NCBI GenBank assembly: GCA_946480815.1
Contig: CAMLLB010000050.1
Coordinates: 1-34,176, forward strand
Direction: 5' to 3'
Length of the DNA stretch: 34,176 bases
Source: an uncultured Flavobacteriales bacterium
GTDB taxonomy: Bacteria > Bacteroidota > Bacteroidia > Flavobacteriales > Crocinitomicaceae
In this document: positions 31,379-34,176 of the stretch, piece by piece
How positions within the stretch are numbered: the stretch's first letter is position 1
Layout: every line of letters begins with the position of its first letter
Translations under genes and position numbers: made by a program
Notes under the pieces: generated by a model
What the model saw: the letters and a program-made list of their open reading frames with translations, nothing else
Database searches by the model: none
What the model was told of the DNA's origin: nothing

Positions 31379-33862
31379 TTAGTTTAATTTTTCTCTTACT
31401 TGAGTAATAATGTGTCTGGCCTGTTCTTCGAAAACTTCCATTAATTCTTTAATGGATGGATCCACGCTGGATTCTTTTCCCATGCGCTCTATTTCCTTTA
31501 AAGTCGTGTAACAGTGATTTGCCCCGAAATGCTTGAAAGGTGCTGCCAGTTGATGAGCTAATTCGGATACACCGCTCCAGTGTTCCTCCGCTACCAACTC
31601 TTTCATTTTGATCAACCCGTTTTCTGTTGAATTCACGAAAGTTTGCAATAATTCCTTATAAAAACTCTCGTTGTTATTTGTGAGTTTTTGAAGACTTTTG
31701 AAATCGGCTTCGTCCAGTTGAGTTCCCATACTGTTGTCTTTATAAATTTGATATAATATTCTTCTTATTTCTTCCGGATTAACCGGTTTGGTTAAAACTT
31801 CCGCCCAACCTGAATCTAACATGCGTTGTCTTTTTTCAGGGTCCAGGGTGGCAGTGAGACCAACAACCGGAATTTGGTCCAGAGTCTCCATTTCAGCCAT
31901 TTTTTCGCGCAGTTCATGTCCGTTCATTTCCGGCATTCGCACATCCAAAAGCACAATGTCGACGTCGTTATTTTTAAGTTGCTCCAGTGCTTCCAGGCCG
32001 TTGGTTGCTTCCAGAAGTGTAATGTTTACACCATGAAACATGCTCCGCAACAAAGTCCTGTTAAACGGCTCATCATCTACGATCAATAAGCTTTTGTCTT
32101 TTAGAAAAGAGAAGTCCGTACGCGAAGGTTCCCGCGGTGAATCCACTTTATCTTTTGTTTTTTCAAAGGGAATCTCAATATAGAATGTCGTCCCGATCCC
32201 TTCTTCACTATTTACACGGATCGTTCCTCCCTGCTTATCAATAATTTGCTTTGTAATACTGAGTCCTAAACCGGTTCCGCCATATTTCCGGGTTACTGCA
32301 AGGTCTGCTTGTTCGAATGGCTCAAAAATACGCTCTTTCTGACTGGCCGACATCCCGATTCCCTGGTCCTGAACTTCAATTAAACAGCGGATCCGGTTAT
32401 TCTCCAGTTCTTCGAAGCGCAATAGGATCGTGATCAGGCTGTCTTTCGAAAATTTGTTGGCATTACTGATGAGGTTGATCATGATTTGACGGAAGCGCAA
32501 AGGGTCACCAAGCACATTCGGAAAAGGCCGCTGATCCAGTTCCACAACCATGCTGTTATTTTTTTCCCTTACCTGGAGTTCGTATTGCTCATGGACCATC
32601 ATGATTTCATTAGCCGGATTAAATGCAATCTTTTCCAGCTGAATGTGATCTTTTTCCAGCTTGGAAAGGTCCAGGATCTCGTTTGTGATTTGCGAGAGGT
32701 GTTTCACGGAGTTGCGAATGATCTTTACTTTTTTGGCGGCACTTTGATTTAAAGGTTCAAAGAATAGCTGCTCCGTAAATCCTGAAATAGCATTCAGTGG
32801 TGTACGGATTTCATGACTCATGGTAGCCAGGAACCGTGATTTTGCTTCCGTTAGCTGATCGCTTTTGTCCTTTGCTAATTTTAATTGGGCATTGGTTTCT
32901 TTCGATTTGTTGAAAAGCGTAATGATGAGCACCACAATCATCAGAATCAGTAAACTGGAAATGATGCTGAAAAGAAGGATGATTTCGTTTGTTTCTGCAG
33001 CTACATTTTTGGCATGTTGGGTTTCCTTCAACAATTCTCTTTTATCGGCCAATTCTATTGCCTGGAAAAGCTGTCCGATCTGTTTACTTAATTGGTTATT
33101 TTCCTGTTCCAGGTTGAGTTTATAGAGATTCAACGAAGTTTCTTTCGAAACAGCCTTGTTTTTGACGGATTGGATCTTTCTGGCGATTTCACTGGTACTG
33201 GCCTCAGCAATATCGGAAGCTTTCATCTTAACCTCCGGTTGAACTGCTTGGTTGGTTGTGGATGTGGGCTGATTTTGCTTCTTGTTTTTCCGTTGAAACC
33301 ACTTCTTTTTGGTTTCTTCTGCTGGAATTTGAGATTGTACCTGTGGAGTTTGCAGGGCGTTCACCCGGTCACGTATTTCCATTTTCAAACGTGCCATTTC
33401 ACTGGCGTTTTGTACCTCGTTTTCTACGATCGACATCGTTTCATTTACGCGGTTTTCATTTTTGATACTCATAAGCGTATCCAGGTTAGAAAAACGAGCT
33501 TTAACCAAAGAACTTAATCCGCGGATTTGCTTTTGGTAAGTAGAATCTTCCGTTTTATAAGACTTCAGTAATTCTATTTTACGGTTTGTTTGCGATTCGA
33601 GGATCTCAAAATCCAATAATGCGTCCGGATTATTCTGGTAAATGTAGGAATAGGTAAGGTTGTCTGATTTGAGAATGTTGCTGTTCAGATCACGTACAAT
33701 AAAACGGCGGTTTTCTTTTAGGTTTGTGGGAAGCGGGCTCTCTGAAACCTGTGATAAACGGTCATAAACCCAATATCCGGTAGTGCACACGAATATCAGG
33801 AGCAAACCGATAACTACAAAGAGAATGCGTTCAAATAGCGTATTTTCCCACTGTATTTTCAT
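31379..33862 (-). CDS. Hybrid sensor histidine kinase with receiver and HPt domains
   Basis: An 827-residue kinase from ATG 33862 (MKIQWENTLF). Two membrane helices (about 13-30 and 293-317) enclose a sensor region of about 260 residues with coiled coils and a basic Lys/Gln stretch. HisKA follows with MSHEIRTPLN (His350), then HATPase motifs NLISNANKFS, EVQDQGIGMS and YGGTGLGLS. A receiver has LLDVRMPEMNG (Asp640) and an HPt domain has ELAHQLAAPFKHFGA (His770). This is a full His-Asp-His chain that ends at the separate regulator. An in-frame TTG at 33919 was rejected because it adds 19 residues before the membrane anchor. Confidence 0.93.
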   Translation of the reverse strand: MKIQWENTLFERILFVVIGLLLIFVCTTGYWVYDRLSQVSESPLPTNLKENRRFIVRDLNSNILKSDNLTYSYIYQNNPDALLDFEILESQTNRKIELLKSYKTEDSTYQKQIRGLSSLVKARFSNLDTLMSIKNENRVNETMSIVENEVQNASEMARLKMEIRDRVNALQTPQVQSQIPAEETKKKWFQRKNKKQNQPTSTTNQAVQPEVKMKASDIAEASTSEIARKIQSVKNKAVSKETSLNLYKLNLEQENNQLSKQIGQLFQAIELADKRELLKETQHAKNVAAETNEIILLFSIISSLLILMIVVLIITLFNKSKETNAQLKLAKDKSDQLTEAKSRFLATMSHEIRTPLNAISGFTEQLFFEPLNQSAAKKVKIIRNSVKHLSQITNEILDLSKLEKDHIQLEKIAFNPANEIMMVHEQYELQVREKNNSMVVELDQRPFPNVLGDPLRFRQIMINLISNANKFSKDSLITILLRFEELENNRIRCLIEVQDQGIGMSASQKERIFEPFEQADLAVTRKYGGTGLGLSITKQIIDKQGGTIRVNSEEGIGTTFYIEIPFEKTKDKVDSPREPSRTDFSFLKDKSLLIVDDEPFNRTLLRSMFHGVNITLLEATNGLEALEQLKNNDVDIVLLDVRMPEMNGHELREKMAEMETLDQIPVVGLTATLDPEKRQRMLDSGWAEVLTKPVNPEEIRRILYQIYKDNSMGTQLDEADFKSLQKLTNNNESFYKELLQTFVNSTENGLIKMKELVAEEHWSGVSELAHQLAAPFKHFGANHCYTTLKEIERMGKESSVDPSIKELMEVFEEQARHIITQVREKLN

Positions 33863-34057
33863 ATTGGCATGAATTTTCAATTTGAAAAATACGACATTTT
33901 TTCGATTATTCTTTTTCAAAATGAATTTTTAACGGGTTTTAATGAGTAAAACCAGGGATTTAACAGTTGGAAAACACAGAATACCTCAATTGCATTATTT
34001 CATTAACCCATTGAATACCTCAAATTTGAATCGTAAAACCAACCTTATTGAAAAATC
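33863..34057. other. AT-rich spacer upstream of the kinase gene
   Basis: About 195 bp before ATG 33862. The TATTTTTC on the minus strand near 33886 misses the -7 consensus by its last base. Nothing else is recognised. Confidence 0.4.
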
Positions 34058-34176
34058 CTACGCCGGAGTAACTCCATAGTCCTTCAGTGAATAGTGGTAC
34101 ATGAGTAAAAAGGAAACTAGTTGTAATAATCTCCACCAATAATAGCGTAAGACGGAAAGGGTGTTCATGACGCAAT
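34058..34176 (-). CDS. Possible C-terminal fragment of an unknown gene (partial)
   Basis: On the minus strand the frame ending in TAG 34058-34060 reads MNTLSVLRYYWWRLLQLVSF then LLMYHYSLKDYGVTPA, open to the window edge. An in-frame ATG at 34168 means it could also be a 36-residue peptide. It is aromatic and hydrophobic and reads like the tail of a membrane protein, but the fragment is too short to identify. Confidence 0.3.
   Translation of the reverse strand, partial: CVMNTLSVLRYYWWRLLQLVSFLLMYHYSLKDYGVTPA

Noticed and set aside
33863..33919. TTG start for the hybrid kinase
   Set aside because: It adds a Lys/Asn-rich stretch ahead of a normal membrane anchor; ATG 33862 gives a standard N-terminus.
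1..34176. CRISPR array or full insertion sequence
   Set aside because: No regularly spaced direct repeats and no transposase or integrase gene were seen on either strand.

Overview
The window looks like a chromosomal segment of a Bacteroidota (Flavobacteriales) genome. It may be close to Fluviicola/Crocinitomicaceae, but that is inference from gene content. Supporting signs are repeated promoter -7 boxes of the Bacteroidota type TAnnTTTG, lineage-typical families (DUF4271 next to hemD, YwqK/MORN_2 proteins, a CCC-motif-like membrane protein), many lipoproteins, and families of short palindromic repeats.

Positions 1-20413 are mostly housekeeping. They hold a partial yraN, a YwqK-like MORN_2 repeat protein, a LysE-family exporter and an acyltransferase. 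A minus-strand block follows (12878-4535): penicillin-binding protein 1, CoA-transferase subunit A, two paralogous GT-C-like membrane glycosyltransferases, CoA-transferase subunit B, and a dolichyl-phosphate-mannose-synthase-like GT2. The two CoA-transferase subunits are separated by 3.7 kb of glycosyltransferase genes, which is unusual. Next come hemD with DUF4271, a glutaryl-CoA dehydrogenase, hemW, a GT2, an N-acetylmuramoyl-L-alanine amidase with a SPOR-like tail, and a single-stranded DNA-binding protein.

Positions 20474-21125 hold the most unusual locus. An intact tRNA-Asn and its terminator are followed by a small GIY-YIG nuclease gene. The 3' end of that gene runs into a second, chimeric tRNA-Asn copy whose 5' anticodon arm is replaced by a short palindrome. 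A third copy of the tRNA 3' end plus terminator follows after a palindromic repeat. This looks like a tRNA-targeting nuclease module or the scar of repeated insertions at a tRNA gene.

Positions 21291-25680 form an AT-rich accessory region of small lipoproteins, small membrane proteins and orphan cytoplasmic proteins. It includes at least two genes broken by single-base shifts: a membrane protein at an A7 slippery run and a DUF7660-like gene. No toxin, transposase or integrase was recognised there.

Positions 25804-34176 return to ordinary content: a secreted orphan protein, a YihY/BrkB membrane protein, an M61-type metallopeptidase, a roughly 0.9 kb non-coding stretch with several inverted repeats, and a two-gene phosphorelay. 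The phosphorelay is a hybrid histidine kinase with receiver and HPt domains plus a sigma-54 activator response regulator. Three genes (hemW, the amidase and the divergent GT2) have a TAnnTTTG box ending exactly 4 nt before the start codon, which predicts leaderless mRNAs.
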